Below, piece after piece: positions 28,056 through 36,338 of a stretch of DNA of 64,000 nt. Source of the stretch: Chenggangzhangella methanolivorans (GTDB lineage: Bacteria; Pseudomonadota; Alphaproteobacteria; Rhizobiales; Methylopilaceae); assembly GCF_019797865.1 (NCBI RefSeq), contig NZ_CP081869.1, positions 2,257,501 through 2,321,500 on the forward strand, read 5' to 3'. The translations under genes and the position numbers were made by a program. Numbering within the stretch: the first letter of the stretch is position 1; each line of letters opens with the position of its first letter. The notes below the pieces were generated by a model. That model saw nothing but the letters and a program-made list of their open reading frames with translations, was not told the origin of the DNA and ran no database searches.

Positions 28056-30245
28056 GTGTGGATCGGGGGCGCGCGGCGGAGCCATGCGTCCGCCGCGGCG
28101 AAGACGTGCGTTCTGACGGCCGGCTTGCTGGTCGCCTCAGGCGTTTCGACAGCGGCGCATGCGCAGGCGAGCGAGCCTGCGCCGGCCGAAGACGGCGCCG
28201 TCGCGCTCGACGGCATCGACGTCGTCGGCCAGATGCTGCGCGGCTGGCAGGGCGCGTCCGACGCGATCTACGAAACGCCGGCGAGCGTCGCCGAGATCGG
28301 CCGGGAGGCGATCGAGGCGCGCGGCGGGGCGCGAAACGCCGCCGACCTGTTCCGCGGCGTCGCCGGCGTCGACGCGGTGATGGACCGCCAGAATCCCGGC
28401 GTGAACGTCAACATCCGCGGCCTGCAGGACCAGGGCCGCGTGAACATGTCGATCGACGGCGCGCGGCAGAACTTCCAGCAGTCCGGCCACGGCGCGACGT
28501 CGCTCGTTTATCTCGATCCCGAACTTCTGAGCCGCATCGAGATCGAGAAGGGTCCGACCTCGACCGCAGGCGGCGCCGGCGTCATCGGCGGCGTCGTGAC
28601 GTTCCGCACGCTGGAGTTCGAGGACCTCGCGACCGACGGCAAGGACTGGGGCGCGCGCGTCAACGCGACGACCGGCTCCAACGCCTTCGACTTCAACGGG
28701 AGCCTCGCGGCCGCGACCAAGATCGGCGACGCCTTCGAGGTCGTGGCCGGCGTCGGGCGCAAGAAGCTCGGCGAGTACAAGGCCGGCACGCGCGGCGAGC
28801 TGGTCTATTCAGGCGCGGGCGAACCCGCCGAATTCACCACGCAGGACCAGTGGTCGTGGCTGCTGAAGGCCCGCGCCGACGTCGCCGACGACCAGCAGGT
28901 CAAGCTGACCTACACGGGCGTCGACGCAAAGTTCGGCACCGGCGACGGCCAATACACCGACACCAACAAGGTCACGACCCACAACGTGATCGCCGACTAT
29001 CGGTGGGCCCCGGCCGACGGCGCGGCCGACCTCAACGCCAAGGTCTACTTCACCCGCACCGAGAACGCGCAGCATCGCCCGGCCCGGACCACCTACGGGG
29101 CCTTCGACGTCGACTACGGCATCGACACGATCGGCGCGTCGCTCAGCAACGTCACCCGCTTCAGCGTTCCAATGTTCGACGCCGCCTGGACCTATGGCGG
29201 CGAGTATTTCCGGGACAAGACCACCACCGCCTCGTTCGGCGCGGACCCGACCGACAACCCGGACGGGTCGTGGTTCTACGGCTCGAACCCCGTCGGCAAG
29301 CGCGGCGTCGGCGGCGTCTTCACCAATCTCGAGCTGAATCACGGCCAGTTCCTGCAGATCATCGCCGGCGGCCGCTACGACCGTTACGACATGACCGGCG
29401 ACACGGTGAGGTTCGACGGGATCTCCAACGGCGTGCCGGTCGCCGTCGACAAGTCCGGCGGGCGCTTCTCGCCGACTGCGACGGTTGCGATCACGCCGGT
29501 CACGGGCGCGCAGGTCTACGCGTCATACAAGCAAGGCTACCGCCCGCCGAACCTGATGGAGGCCCTCATCGGCGGCCAGCACATCGGCGGCGGCATCTTC
29601 AGCGTGCCCAATCCCGACCTGAAGCCGGAGCTCTCCGAGACCTGGGAAGCCGGGCTCAACCTCAAATATGACGGCGTCCTGGCGGAGGGCGACGCGTTCC
29701 GCGCCAAGCTCGCGGTCTACACGACGGACGTGCGGAACTTCATCACGCTCGCGGCCTATGAGGGTTTCCGGCTCAACACCGCCGTGAACCTCAAGGACAA
29801 GACGCGGCTGAAGGGCTTCGACGCCGAGGCGAACTACGACGCCGGGTCGTTCTATGTCGGCGGCGCCGCCTCGTTCCTGAACGGCCGGTACGGCGACGAC
29901 TACGATCTGCCGGACGACGCGACCGGCTTCCTGACGAACATCTATCTGCCGCCCAAGCGCAAGCTCTCGCTCGACGGCGGACTGCGCTTCCTCGATCGCA
30001 AGCTGACGGTCGGCGGGCGCGCCACGAACGTCGTCCCCGAGGACAATCTCGGCGCGTTCGGCACTTATCAGTACAAGCGCTACACGCTGCTCGACGCCTA
30101 CGCGTCCTACAAGTTCAACGACACTTTCACCGTCCGCGCGTCGGTCGAGAACATCCGGAACGTCGCCTATGTCGAGGCGATGAGCTCCGCTCTGTCTCCC
30201 TCGCCGGGCCGCACCTTCACCGTCGGGGCTTCCGCGCGCTTCTGA
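28056..30245 (+). CDS. TonB-dependent haem/hemoglobin receptor
   Basis: Outer-membrane receptor of the hemoglobin/transferrin/lactoferrin class, 729 aa. A signal peptide ends near THE AAHAQA stretch (~residue 36). A plug domain follows (DLFRGVAGVDAV, NIRGLQDQGRVNMSIDG, RIEIEKGPTST). The ~22-strand barrel ends with Phe (VGASARF). A haem-receptor FRAP-like box YRPPNL and an NPDLKPE box flank a lone His (GGQHIGGG) near residues 493-530, the layout known for haem receptors. GTG 28056 has GAGG 8 bases upstream. The hemophore-like gene follows by 61 bases, so co-transcription is likely. Confidence 0.92.
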   Translation: MWIGGARRSHASAAAKTCVLTAGLLVASGVSTAAHAQASEPAPAEDGAVALDGIDVVGQMLRGWQGASDAIYETPASVAEIGREAIEARGGARNAADLFRGVAGVDAVMDRQNPGVNVNIRGLQDQGRVNMSIDGARQNFQQSGHGATSLVYLDPELLSRIEIEKGPTSTAGGAGVIGGVVTFRTLEFEDLATDGKDWGARVNATTGSNAFDFNGSLAAATKIGDAFEVVAGVGRKKLGEYKAGTRGELVYSGAGEPAEFTTQDQWSWLLKARADVADDQQVKLTYTGVDAKFGTGDGQYTDTNKVTTHNVIADYRWAPADGAADLNAKVYFTRTENAQHRPARTTYGAFDVDYGIDTIGASLSNVTRFSVPMFDAAWTYGGEYFRDKTTTASFGADPTDNPDGSWFYGSNPVGKRGVGGVFTNLELNHGQFLQIIAGGRYDRYDMTGDTVRFDGISNGVPVAVDKSGGRFSPTATVAITPVTGAQVYASYKQGYRPPNLMEALIGGQHIGGGIFSVPNPDLKPELSETWEAGLNLKYDGVLAEGDAFRAKLAVYTTDVRNFITLAAYEGFRLNTAVNLKDKTRLKGFDAEANYDAGSFYVGGAASFLNGRYGDDYDLPDDATGFLTNIYLPPKRKLSLDGGLRFLDRKLTVGGRATNVVPEDNLGAFGTYQYKRYTLLDAYASYKFNDTFTVRASVENIRNVAYVEAMSSALSPSPGRTFTVGASARF

Positions 30246-30306
30246 GCGCGAAGGCCTCGGCACGTCCTTGGTTCCGGATGATCCGGGACATCGAGGAGGA
30301 CTACCA

Positions 30307-31134
30307 ATGGCCATCGACATTAAGGTTTCGGGGGGCGTCGACTTCAACGCCTATCTCGCCGACTTCGCCGCGAACTTCGAGGCGGCCGGCCGCGGCGCGT
30401 TCAGCGACGGCCTGAGCGGCGACGAATACGCGCTGTGGTCGGGCGAAGGCAGCGCGCCTCCGATCGCCGACGGCCAGGCGTTCATCATCGGTTCGGGCGA
30501 CGCCGGCGACCTCGCCTATGACTTCCTCACCCACACCGTGGGCGGCACCATCGACAGCCTCGACTTCGGCACCGGCGTCACCGACCTCGGCGGCGGCGAC
30601 TTCGACACCGACAGCGACCTGCTGCTCAGCGGCCTCGACCTCGAGAGCGTCGGCGGCGACGGCATCGTCAACAAGCTCGTCCTCGACTTGATGGGCGGCA
30701 ACACCGACGTCCTGCTCTCCCTGCTCAAGAGCGCCGACCTCAACTTCGAGGGCAGCGGCAAGGCCGACGCGTTCAAGGGCTTCAAGGGCGACGACGTCAT
30801 CGACGGCGGCAAGGGCGCGGACGTCCTGAACGGCGGCAAGGGCTCCGACGAACTGATCGGCGGCAAGGGCGCGGACGTGCTCACCGGCGGCAAGGGCGCC
30901 GACACCTTCACGTTCGACGCCAAGCAGGGCCACGACGTCATCACCGACTTCGGCAACGGCAAGGACGTGATCTCCTTCGTCGGCGGCCAGTTCGACGACT
31001 TCCAGGACATGCTTGACTCGGCTTCGGTGAACGGCGACGGCGACGTCGTGATCGAACTCGGCTCCAAGCACTCGATCACCCTCGAGGGCGTCGGTCTCGA
31101 AGACCTGCACCAGGGCGACTTCCTGTTCGCCTGA
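30307..31134 (+). CDS. HasA-type haem-binding domain fused to RTX calcium repeats (secreted hemophore-like protein)
   Basis: 275-aa protein with no Sec signal. Residues 1-~145 follow the HasA hemophore: FNAYLADFAANF, GLSGDEYAL, FIIGSGDAGDLAYDF, THTVGGTIDSLDFG, then LSGLDLESVGGDGIVNKLVLDLMGGNTDVL. Tyr71 and His76 align with the HasA haem-ligand Tyr and its partner His; the first-loop His ligand is absent. Residues ~152-204 add about five Gly/Asp nonapeptides of the form GGKGADVL, typical RTX calcium sites. The C-terminus ends HQGDFLFA, like a type I secretion signal. The ATG has GAGGA 8 bases upstream. HasA proteins known to me lack RTX repeats, so the fusion is unusual. Confidence 0.88.
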   Translation: MAIDIKVSGGVDFNAYLADFAANFEAAGRGAFSDGLSGDEYALWSGEGSAPPIADGQAFIIGSGDAGDLAYDFLTHTVGGTIDSLDFGTGVTDLGGGDFDTDSDLLLSGLDLESVGGDGIVNKLVLDLMGGNTDVLLSLLKSADLNFEGSGKADAFKGFKGDDVIDGGKGADVLNGGKGSDELIGGKGADVLTGGKGADTFTFDAKQGHDVITDFGNGKDVISFVGGQFDDFQDMLDSASVNGDGDVVIELGSKHSITLEGVGLEDLHQGDFLFA

Positions 31135-31149
31135 TAACCGGGCGACGAT

Positions 31150-31190
31150 GCGCGCGGCGCCGGTCCTCCGGCCGCCGCGCGCTTTCTTTT
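31150..31190 (+). terminator. Rho-independent terminator after the hemophore-like gene
   Basis: GCGCGCGGCGCCGG pairs with CCGGCCGCCGCGCGC over a TCCT loop and is followed by TTTCTTTT. It stands between the hemophore-like and haem oxygenase genes, so haem oxygenase mRNA would be partly separated from the upstream genes. Confidence 0.85.
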
Positions 31191-31209
31191 CTAGAAGGGC
31201 TCTCTTGCG

Positions 31210-31830
31210 ATGACCGATCTCCAGGCCGCTCCGGCCGACGTCTCCGCTCCTCCTCCGCCGCCGCCGACCCGCGCGGAGCGCCTGAAGGGCGCGACCCACG
31301 AGCTTCATGAGGCGCTCGACGGGCGCATGATGGGCGCGGACCTGTTCTCGAGCCCGGAGCGCTACGCGCTCTTCCTGCGGATGCAGCGCCGCTTCCACGC
31401 CGAGATCGCGCCGCTCTACAGCGACGGCGCGCTCGGCGCGCTCGTTCCCGAACTCGCCGTTCGGGCGAAGCTCGCGGAAATCGACCTCGACCTCGCCGCC
31501 GTCGGCGCGGAGCGTCCCGCGCTCGGGGCGTCCTCAGTCGATCCGCGCGACGTCCCGGCGGCGCTCGGCTGGCTCTACGTCGCCGAAGGATCGAGCCTGG
31601 GGGCCGCGTTCCTGTTCAAGGCCGCGCAGAAGCTCGGCTTCGACGAGACCTCCGGCGCGCGCCACCTCGCCGCCCACCCCGAGGGTCGCGGCCTGCACTG
31701 GCGCCGCTTCGTCGAGGCGCTCAACGCCGCCGAGCTCACTCCGGAGGAGGACGCCCGCGCCGAAGCCGCGGCCGTCGCAGCCTTCGGCCGCGTGCGCGCG
31801 ATCGCCGAAGAGACCCTGTCCGGGCGCTGA
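31210..31830 (+). CDS. hemO: Biliverdin-producing haem oxygenase
   Basis: Opens the haem ring and frees iron in the cytoplasm. 206 aa. The proximal haem ligand is probably His33 in ATHELHEALD. The distal-helix signature GWLYVAEGSSLGAAFLF (~120-136) is intact with its glycines. The N-terminal ~20 residues are Ala/Pro rich (a run of six Pro) and not part of the fold. AGAAGGG precedes ATG 31210. As the third gene of the haem block it completes capture, uptake and breakdown. Confidence 0.93.
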   Translation: MTDLQAAPADVSAPPPPPPTRAERLKGATHELHEALDGRMMGADLFSSPERYALFLRMQRRFHAEIAPLYSDGALGALVPELAVRAKLAEIDLDLAAVGAERPALGASSVDPRDVPAALGWLYVAEGSSLGAAFLFKAAQKLGFDETSGARHLAAHPEGRGLHWRRFVEALNAAELTPEEDARAEAAAVAAFGRVRAIAEETLSGR

Positions 31831-31943
31831 CCGACGACCTCTGGAACACCTTCGATGACAGCCTCCGCGCCGCGCGCGGAGGCCTTCGCCCGCCGGAGCC
31901 CCAAGACGCTCAGCGGCCACGGCCGACGTTAACGTTTCGGTCA

Positions 31944-31975
31944 TAAAAAACCCTGTCACAAAGCTCAGGTTTTTC
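31944..31975 (+). terminator. Possible terminator downstream of hemO
   Basis: AAAAAACCCTG and CTCAGGTTTTT can pair with a bulge across ~8 bases and end in a T run. It could end hemO transcription; it might equally belong to the structured leader that follows. Confidence 0.5.
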
Positions 31976-31979
31976 TTGC

Positions 31980-32440
31980 GTGGAGGGTCGAACGCCCTTA
32001 TTTCCACGCCTGCCCAATGAACGCGTGCCTGTGTCGTGTGTCGGGTAGGCGGGAACTCCCCGCCGGGCAACCCGATGGCCGGAAATTCCAACCGGCTTTA
32101 AGTCACCTCTCCGGTGGCGGACGCGACGTGAAGCATCGACGTAGAGGGCTTTTTTGGTCTCTGCCGGCTCGTCCAAAGGCCGGCGACACTAAAGAGGCGA
32201 CTACTTCCTTGCCGGGCGCGCGGAGCGGGTCATCCCAATCCAAGCGTGGCGACGGTTTCGAGATCCCGGACATGACGTCCGCGGAGCTGTCGTGACTACG
32301 GCGTGATCGAAGGTTCGTGACCCTTCACAAGGTCGCGGGCCACGGAACGACGCAAACTCTGAACCTGCGCGTCTCCAAAGCGCGCGGGAACGGGCAGCGC
32401 CAATCCATCCGGACACACTTGTGCTTTGGGGACTGCCGCT
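31980..32440 (+). promoter_or_regulatory. Long structured leader of the ornithine decarboxylase gene (speF-like RNA candidate)
   Basis: About 460 bases without a convincing gene precede ODC on its strand. Several clear stems are visible: GGCGGGAACTCCCCGCC, GGCCGGAAATTCCAACCGGC, CACCTCTCCGGTGG and CTGCCGGCTCGTCCAAAGGCCGGC. The 3' part ends with GTGCTTTGGGGACTGCCGCT directly before the ATG, with GGGGA as the ribosome site. In alphaproteobacteria a long conserved RNA called speF lies upstream of ornithine decarboxylase genes; position, length and clade fit. I could not confirm its consensus by eye, so the family name is an inference. Confidence 0.5.
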
Positions 32441-33594
32441 ATGACCTCCATCTCGACGCCCTCGACAACGGCCGCATCCGCAACTTCCTCAAGACCGCGC
32501 AGGCCGACGGCCCGCTGCTGGTCGTGGACAGCGAGATCGTGCGCGACAACTACCTGAAGTTCGCCCGCGCGCTGCCGGACACCCGCGTGTTCTACGCCGT
32601 GAAGGCGAACCCGGCGCCCGAGATCCTCCAGCTGCTGGCCGACCTCGGCTCGTGCTTCGACTGCGCGTCCGTGGTCGAGATCGACATGGCGCTCGCCACC
32701 GGCGTCAGCCCCGACCGCATCTCCTTCGGCAACACCATCAAGAAGGAGCGCGACGTCGCGGCCGCCTTCTCGCGTGGGGTTCGCCTGTTCGCGGTCGACT
32801 GCTTCGAGGAAGTCGAGAAGATCGAGCGCGCCGCGCCCGGCGCCCGCGTGTTCTGCCGCATCCTGGCCGACGGCGCTGGCGCCGAGTGGCCGCTGTCGCG
32901 CAAGTTCGGCTGCGTGCCCGAGATGGCCGCGGACGTGCTCGAGCACGCCCATCGCCGCGGCCTCGTGGCCTATGGCGTGTCGTTCCACGTCGGCTCGCAG
33001 CAGAACAATGGCGCCTGGGACCAGGCGCTGGCCTCGGCCGCGGAGATCTTCCGCGAGTGCGAGCGTCGCGGCATCTCGCTCGCGATGGTCAATCTCGGCG
33101 GCGGCTTCGCGACCCGCTACCTGAAGGACATCCCGGCGGTGGAAGCCTACGGGAACTCGATCTTCGAGGCCCTGCGCGCCCACTTCGGCAACCGCATCCC
33201 CGAGACCATCATCGAGCCGGGTCGCGGCATGGTGGGCAACGCCGGCGTCATCGAGGCCGAGGTTATCCTCGTCTCGAAGAAGTCGCAGGCCGAGGACGAG
33301 ATCCGCTGGGTCTATCTCGACATCGGCAAGTTCGGCGGCCTCGCCGAGACGATGGACGAGGCGATCCGCTACCCGATCCGCACCGCCCATGACGGCGAGG
33401 CGACCTCCCCGTGCGTGCTCGCCGGCCCGACCTGCGATTCGGCCGACGTGATGTACGAGAAGAACGCCTATCCGCTGCCGATCAGCCTCTCGATCGGCGA
33501 CAAGGTGCTGATCGAGGCGACGGGCGCGTACACCACGACGTACGCGGCGGTGGCGTTCAACGGCTTCGCGCCGCTGGCCTCGGTGGTGATCTGA
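32441..33594 (+). CDS. Ornithine decarboxylase, type III PLP family (apparent frameshift near start)
   Basis: Makes putrescine from ornithine. The eukaryotic-like ODC/DapDC fold is clear: PLP lysine in VFYAVKANPAPEIL, FDCASVVEIDMAL, SFGNTIKKERDV, the glycine-rich phosphate loop NLGGGF, EPGRGMVGNAG, and the active-site Cys in GPTCDSADVMYE. The natural start appears to be ATG 32441 (MTSISTPSTT) with GGGGA upstream. One C then seems lost near 32472 (GCCCGC read as GCCGC), after which RIRNFLKTAQADGP continues in the open frame. Without a shift the only in-frame starts are poor ones such as TTG 32419. Corrected length 384 aa. ODC rather than lysine or diaminopimelate specificity is inferred from overall pattern and context. 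Confidence 0.88.
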
Positions 33595-33602
33595 GGCCAG
33601 AC

Positions 33603-33665
33603 GATCCCTCCGGGGATCGCCGACGGAACCGAAGATCCCCGACGTTTCGGGGATCGCTCTTCTCA
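33603..33665 (+). terminator. Double hairpin after ornithine decarboxylase
   Basis: GATCCCTCCGGGGATC is followed by GATCCCCGA-CGTT-TCGGGGATC and a pyrimidine-rich GCTCTTCTC. The T tract is weak, so it may be a terminator or a 3'-end stabiliser. Confidence 0.5.
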
Positions 33666-33710
33666 CGACAATGACCCGCAAGGTCGTCTGACCCCCTGAA
33701 GGAGGGTTTC

Positions 33711-34259
33711 ATGACCATTGTCCTGGACGAGGCCGCCGGCGACGCCGCGGCCCGCGAGAACCTGCTCGACCGCGCCTTCGGCTCGGCTCGTTTCACCAAG
33801 ACCTGCGAGCGTCTGCGCGAGGGCCGTCTGCCCGCGCGTGGCCTTGCGCTCAAGGCGGTGGACGAGACCGGCCGGATGATCGGCACGCTGCGCTTCTGGC
33901 ACGTGTCGATCGGTTCGACGCGGCCCGCGCTCATGCTTGGACCGCTCGCGGTCGAGTCGGACGCCCGCGAGGGCGGCGTCGGCTCGACGCTGATGCGGGC
34001 CGGCCTGGCGCGGGCCGCGGAGCTCGGCCATGAGGCCGTAATCCTCGTGGGCGACGCGGCCTATTACGAGCGCTTCGGCTTCCGTCCCGAGGCGACCGAG
34101 GAGCTCGCGATGCCGGGCCCTGTCGAGCGCGAGCGCTTCCTGGCGCTCGAGCTCGCCGAGGGCGCGCTCGACGGCGCGAAGGGCGACGTGCGCGCGACCG
34201 GCGCGATCCGCTTCGCGCCGAAGGCCGCCCCTGTCGAGGCTCGCCCGATCGCGGCCTGA
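33711..34259 (+). CDS. GNAT family N-acetyltransferase
   Basis: 182-aa acetyltransferase. The acetyl-CoA-binding region is LGPLAVESDAREGGVGSTLMRAGLARA, with the usual R/Q-x-x-G-x-G/A pattern slightly relaxed (REGGVG). It is followed by LVGDAAYYERFGF, typical of the YhbS-like branch. A strong GGAGGG lies before ATG 33711. It follows ODC closely and could acetylate a polyamine, but that substrate is only a guess from position. Ends at a strong terminator. Confidence 0.9.
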   Translation: MTIVLDEAAGDAAARENLLDRAFGSARFTKTCERLREGRLPARGLALKAVDETGRMIGTLRFWHVSIGSTRPALMLGPLAVESDAREGGVGSTLMRAGLARAAELGHEAVILVGDAAYYERFGFRPEATEELAMPGPVERERFLALELAEGALDGAKGDVRATGAIRFAPKAAPVEARPIAA

Positions 34260-34279
34260 CGCGAGAGCGTCACGAGAAG

Positions 34280-34313
34280 AAAAAAGCCCGCAGGCGCGCC
34301 TGCGGGCTTTTTT
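34280..34313. terminator. Bidirectional Rho-independent terminator
   Basis: AAAAAAGCCCGCAGGCG and CGCCTGCGGGCTTTTTT form a perfect hairpin with A/T runs on both sides. It serves the rightward GNAT gene and the leftward small genes facing it. Confidence 0.95.
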
Positions 34314-34337
34314 CGTTTAAGGGTTCGCGACGCCCGA

Positions 34338-34472
34338 TCAGGTCCGCGGCGTGCGCGCCGCCCCAGCATCGGCGGCAGCGCCGGCGCGGTCAGGCTCGCG
34401 GATTTCAGCAGGCTCGGCTGACGCGGCCCGTTGTTCGCGAGCATCGGGCGGGTCGTAGGCGTGGCCGGTCAT
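34338..34472 (-). CDS. Hypothetical 44-aa protein
   Basis: A short frame MTGHAYDPPDAREQ... ends at TGA 34338. GGAGGT stands 7 bases before ATG 34472, a much stronger site than most in this window. The product is Ala/Glu/Arg rich with no membrane segment or motif. It follows the secreted-protein gene at 34502 on the same strand and precedes a terminator, which supports a real gene. Confidence 0.4.
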   Translation of the reverse strand: MTGHAYDPPDAREQRAASAEPAEIREPDRAGAAADAGAARTPRT

Positions 34473-34501
34473 CAGCGCCACCTCCAGCCGCTCCTTGCGG
34501 G

Positions 34502-34900
34502 TCAGAAGGTGTTCGACAGCGCCGCGTAGTTCTGTGCGACGCCGATCGGGCCGCCCTTGAACACCAGCACCCGGTCGCTCAGCACGAGGATGTCGCCGCG
34601 GCGAAGCGTCGGATCCTCGAGATACCAGTTCGGGTTCTTGGCCGGGTCGATGGTGCGGGCCAGCATGTCCTTGGGGCTGATCTGGACAGGCGCCCGAGGC
34701 GTCTTCGGCTTGGCGCGCGCCGTCCGACGCGGCTTGGCCGGGCTCAGCGTCAGGTCCGGATGCGGCGCGGCGGCGACGGGGGCGGCCGGAGGGCGCTTGG
34801 CCCAGCCGAACAGGAAGTCGAGAAGTCCGGCGTTGGCGCTCGACACGCCTCCCAGGCCGACCGCGACAGCCAAGCCCAACGTCATCGCCGTCCGATACAT
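34502..34900 (-). CDS. Hypothetical secreted protein
   Basis: 132 aa. ATG 34900 begins MYRTAMTLGLAVAVGLGG, a Sec signal cut near SSANA. A basic Pro/Ala/Lys linker (~residues 35-75) leads to a conserved-looking tail with NWYLEDPTLRRGDILVLSD then RVLVFKGG. No known domain is recognised; the tail looks like a short beta-barrel or enhancer fragment seen in exported rhizobial proteins. An in-frame upstream start is less likely because it would bury the signal. Confidence 0.7.
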   Translation of the reverse strand: MYRTAMTLGLAVAVGLGGVSSANAGLLDFLFGWAKRPPAAPVAAAPHPDLTLSPAKPRRTARAKPKTPRAPVQISPKDMLARTIDPAKNPNWYLEDPTLRRGDILVLSDRVLVFKGGPIGVAQNYAALSNTF

Positions 34901-35058
34901 GCCCGATGCTCCCCGACTGCGTTGCGCGCCGTCGAGCTTTGCGTAACGCAGCGCAGACGCCCGCGCCATGAATGAGCAGGGTGAAGAACGCTTAAGTTAA
35001 ATCTTTGGTTAATTAGAAAGGTTCCGAGAATCCCGCTTCGGCACAGTGACGCCGCAAG

Positions 35059-35692
35059 TCACCAGCGTAAAAGCCGGGAGCCGATCGCGCCTCCGACCGC
35101 CGCTATGGCGGCGATCGCCAGCGAATACCAGGCGGCGACGAACAGCGGACTGTCGTCGACGCAATGCGCCCCGTAGAACAGCGCCCCGACCGTTCCGGCG
35201 AGCAGCCCCGCCGCGGCGCCGAGCGCAGCCGGACGATCGGGCGCGCCGCGCCTCAGCGCGACCATCAGGATGGCGAGCGGCCCGGCCGACAGCATCGGGA
35301 TGCTGGCGAGGCAGAGCAGCCAGTTCCGGCCGACGATCTTCGTCGTCCAGCCGCCCATCGGCGTCGCGACGAGCTCGACCACGACCGCGGCGAGGAGCGC
35401 CCCGGCGGCGAGCGCGAGCGCGACGCGAACCGGCCTCGCATCCGCGCCCGGCCGCCCGAGGCGAAGCGCCGCGAAGCCCGCGGCCGCCGCAAAGCACCCG
35501 ACGAGCGCGAATTTGAGCGGAAAGCGCACCGTGCCGAGCGCCCCGTCGACGGCCGGACGTGAAGCGTCACGGAGAACAGCGCCCGGCGGCGAGCGCCGCA
35601 AGACCAAGCGCCGCCCAGAAGGCGGGACGGAGCCGCCGCGGGGAAGAGGCGGCGTCCGACGCGATCGCGGAGATGAGATCCTCGGTCTTCAT
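35059..35692 (-). CDS. nrsF: NrsF family (DUF1109) anti-sigma factor (two apparent frameshifts)
   Basis: Membrane anti-sigma of the NrsF/DUF1109 type with six hydrophobic segments. The N-terminus is [20 protein letters not shown] and the first helix FWAALGLAALAAG. The frame breaks near 35583 and again near 35550; adding one base at each gives GALFSVTLHVRP and then DGALGTVRFPLKFALVG in line. The two conserved Cys (FALVGCFAAA and GAHCVDDSP) are present, the pair that senses metal or oxidant in the family. ATG 35692 overlaps the sigF stop. Corrected length 211 aa. Confidence 0.88.
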
Positions 35693-36241
35693 TCGCGGAA
35701 ACTCCGATAGGCCTTCGAGAGGCTGGCGAGCCCGCGATGCAGCGCGACCCGCACCGCTCCCTCGCTCATGCCGAGGCGCGTCGCGGCCTCGGCGGTGTCC
35801 GCGCCCTCGACCGTGATCGCCCGCACCACCTCGCGCTGCTTGCCCGGAAGCACCTCGAGCAGCCGGTCGGCCTCGCGCTCGGAGAGCCCCTGCTCCGGCT
35901 CTTCGGCCGCGAGCGTCTCGGAGAAATCGTCGATCGGCAGGGCTGACGCGCCGGCCGCGGCGGCGGGCGGCGTCGATCATCTTGTTGCGCGCGATCGCCG
36001 CGACCCACGGGCCGACAGGCTGGCTCGAGTCCCAGGTTCCGCGCTTCAGATGGATCGCCAACAGCGTTTCCTGCACCACGTCTTCGACATCCGCCAGTTC
36101 AAGCCCGAGGCCTCTTGCGCGCGACCGCGCCACCGCCCGCAGGAACGGCGCGAGCGCGCCGAGCAGGCGGCGGTAGGCGGCGGCGTCGCCGGCCAGCGCG
36201 GACGTCATCCACGCGCTCCAGTCCCGTTCCCTGTCGCCCAC
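35689..36241 (-). CDS. sigF: RNA polymerase sigma factor, SigF-type ECF (apparent frameshift)
   Basis: ECF sigma factor partnered with NrsF. Region 2 is [22 protein letters not shown] and [21 protein letters not shown]; region 4 is [22 protein letters not shown] then [19 protein letters not shown]. One extra C in a CCC run near 35943 shifts the frame between regions 2 and 4; removing it restores a 183-aa protein ending [12 protein letters not shown] 36241 ([11 protein letters not shown]) follows GAGGGG; ATG 36208 is an alternative. It diverges from the buf operon. Homologues respond to copper, cadmium, gold or chromate stress. Confidence 0.9.
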
Positions 36242-36262
36242 GCAACCCCTCTGTTCAGCCGT

Positions 36263-36288
36263 TACGGCGACGTGCGGCCGGACGTTAC
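36263..36288 (-). promoter_or_regulatory. Candidate SigF-dependent promoter of sigF-nrsF
   Basis: Read leftward, GTAACG (36288-36283), 16 bases, then CGTA (36266-36263). This mirrors the element facing the buf operon and suggests autoregulation. The start codon lies 22 bases after the -10. Confidence 0.6.
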
Positions 36289-36338
36289 GCGGGGCCGCAA
36301 AAAAAATGCGACGGACGCCGCACGGACGCGTGATCGAC

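Noticed and set aside
30770..30910. Short tandem repeats of GGCGGCAAGGGC type
   Set aside because: They are the codons of the RTX nonapeptides and need no separate DNA-level explanation.
32017..32295. Open frame starting MNACLCRVSGR in the ODC leader, as a Cys-rich leader peptide gene
   Set aside because: It has no ribosome site, runs on as non-coding-like sequence and crosses several strong stems; a leader peptide is possible but unsupported.
31980..32300. Riboswitch candidates such as SAM-II, glycine or cobalamin in the ODC leader
   Set aside because: None of the conserved core sequences of these classes could be matched by eye, whereas the position fits a speF-type leader better.
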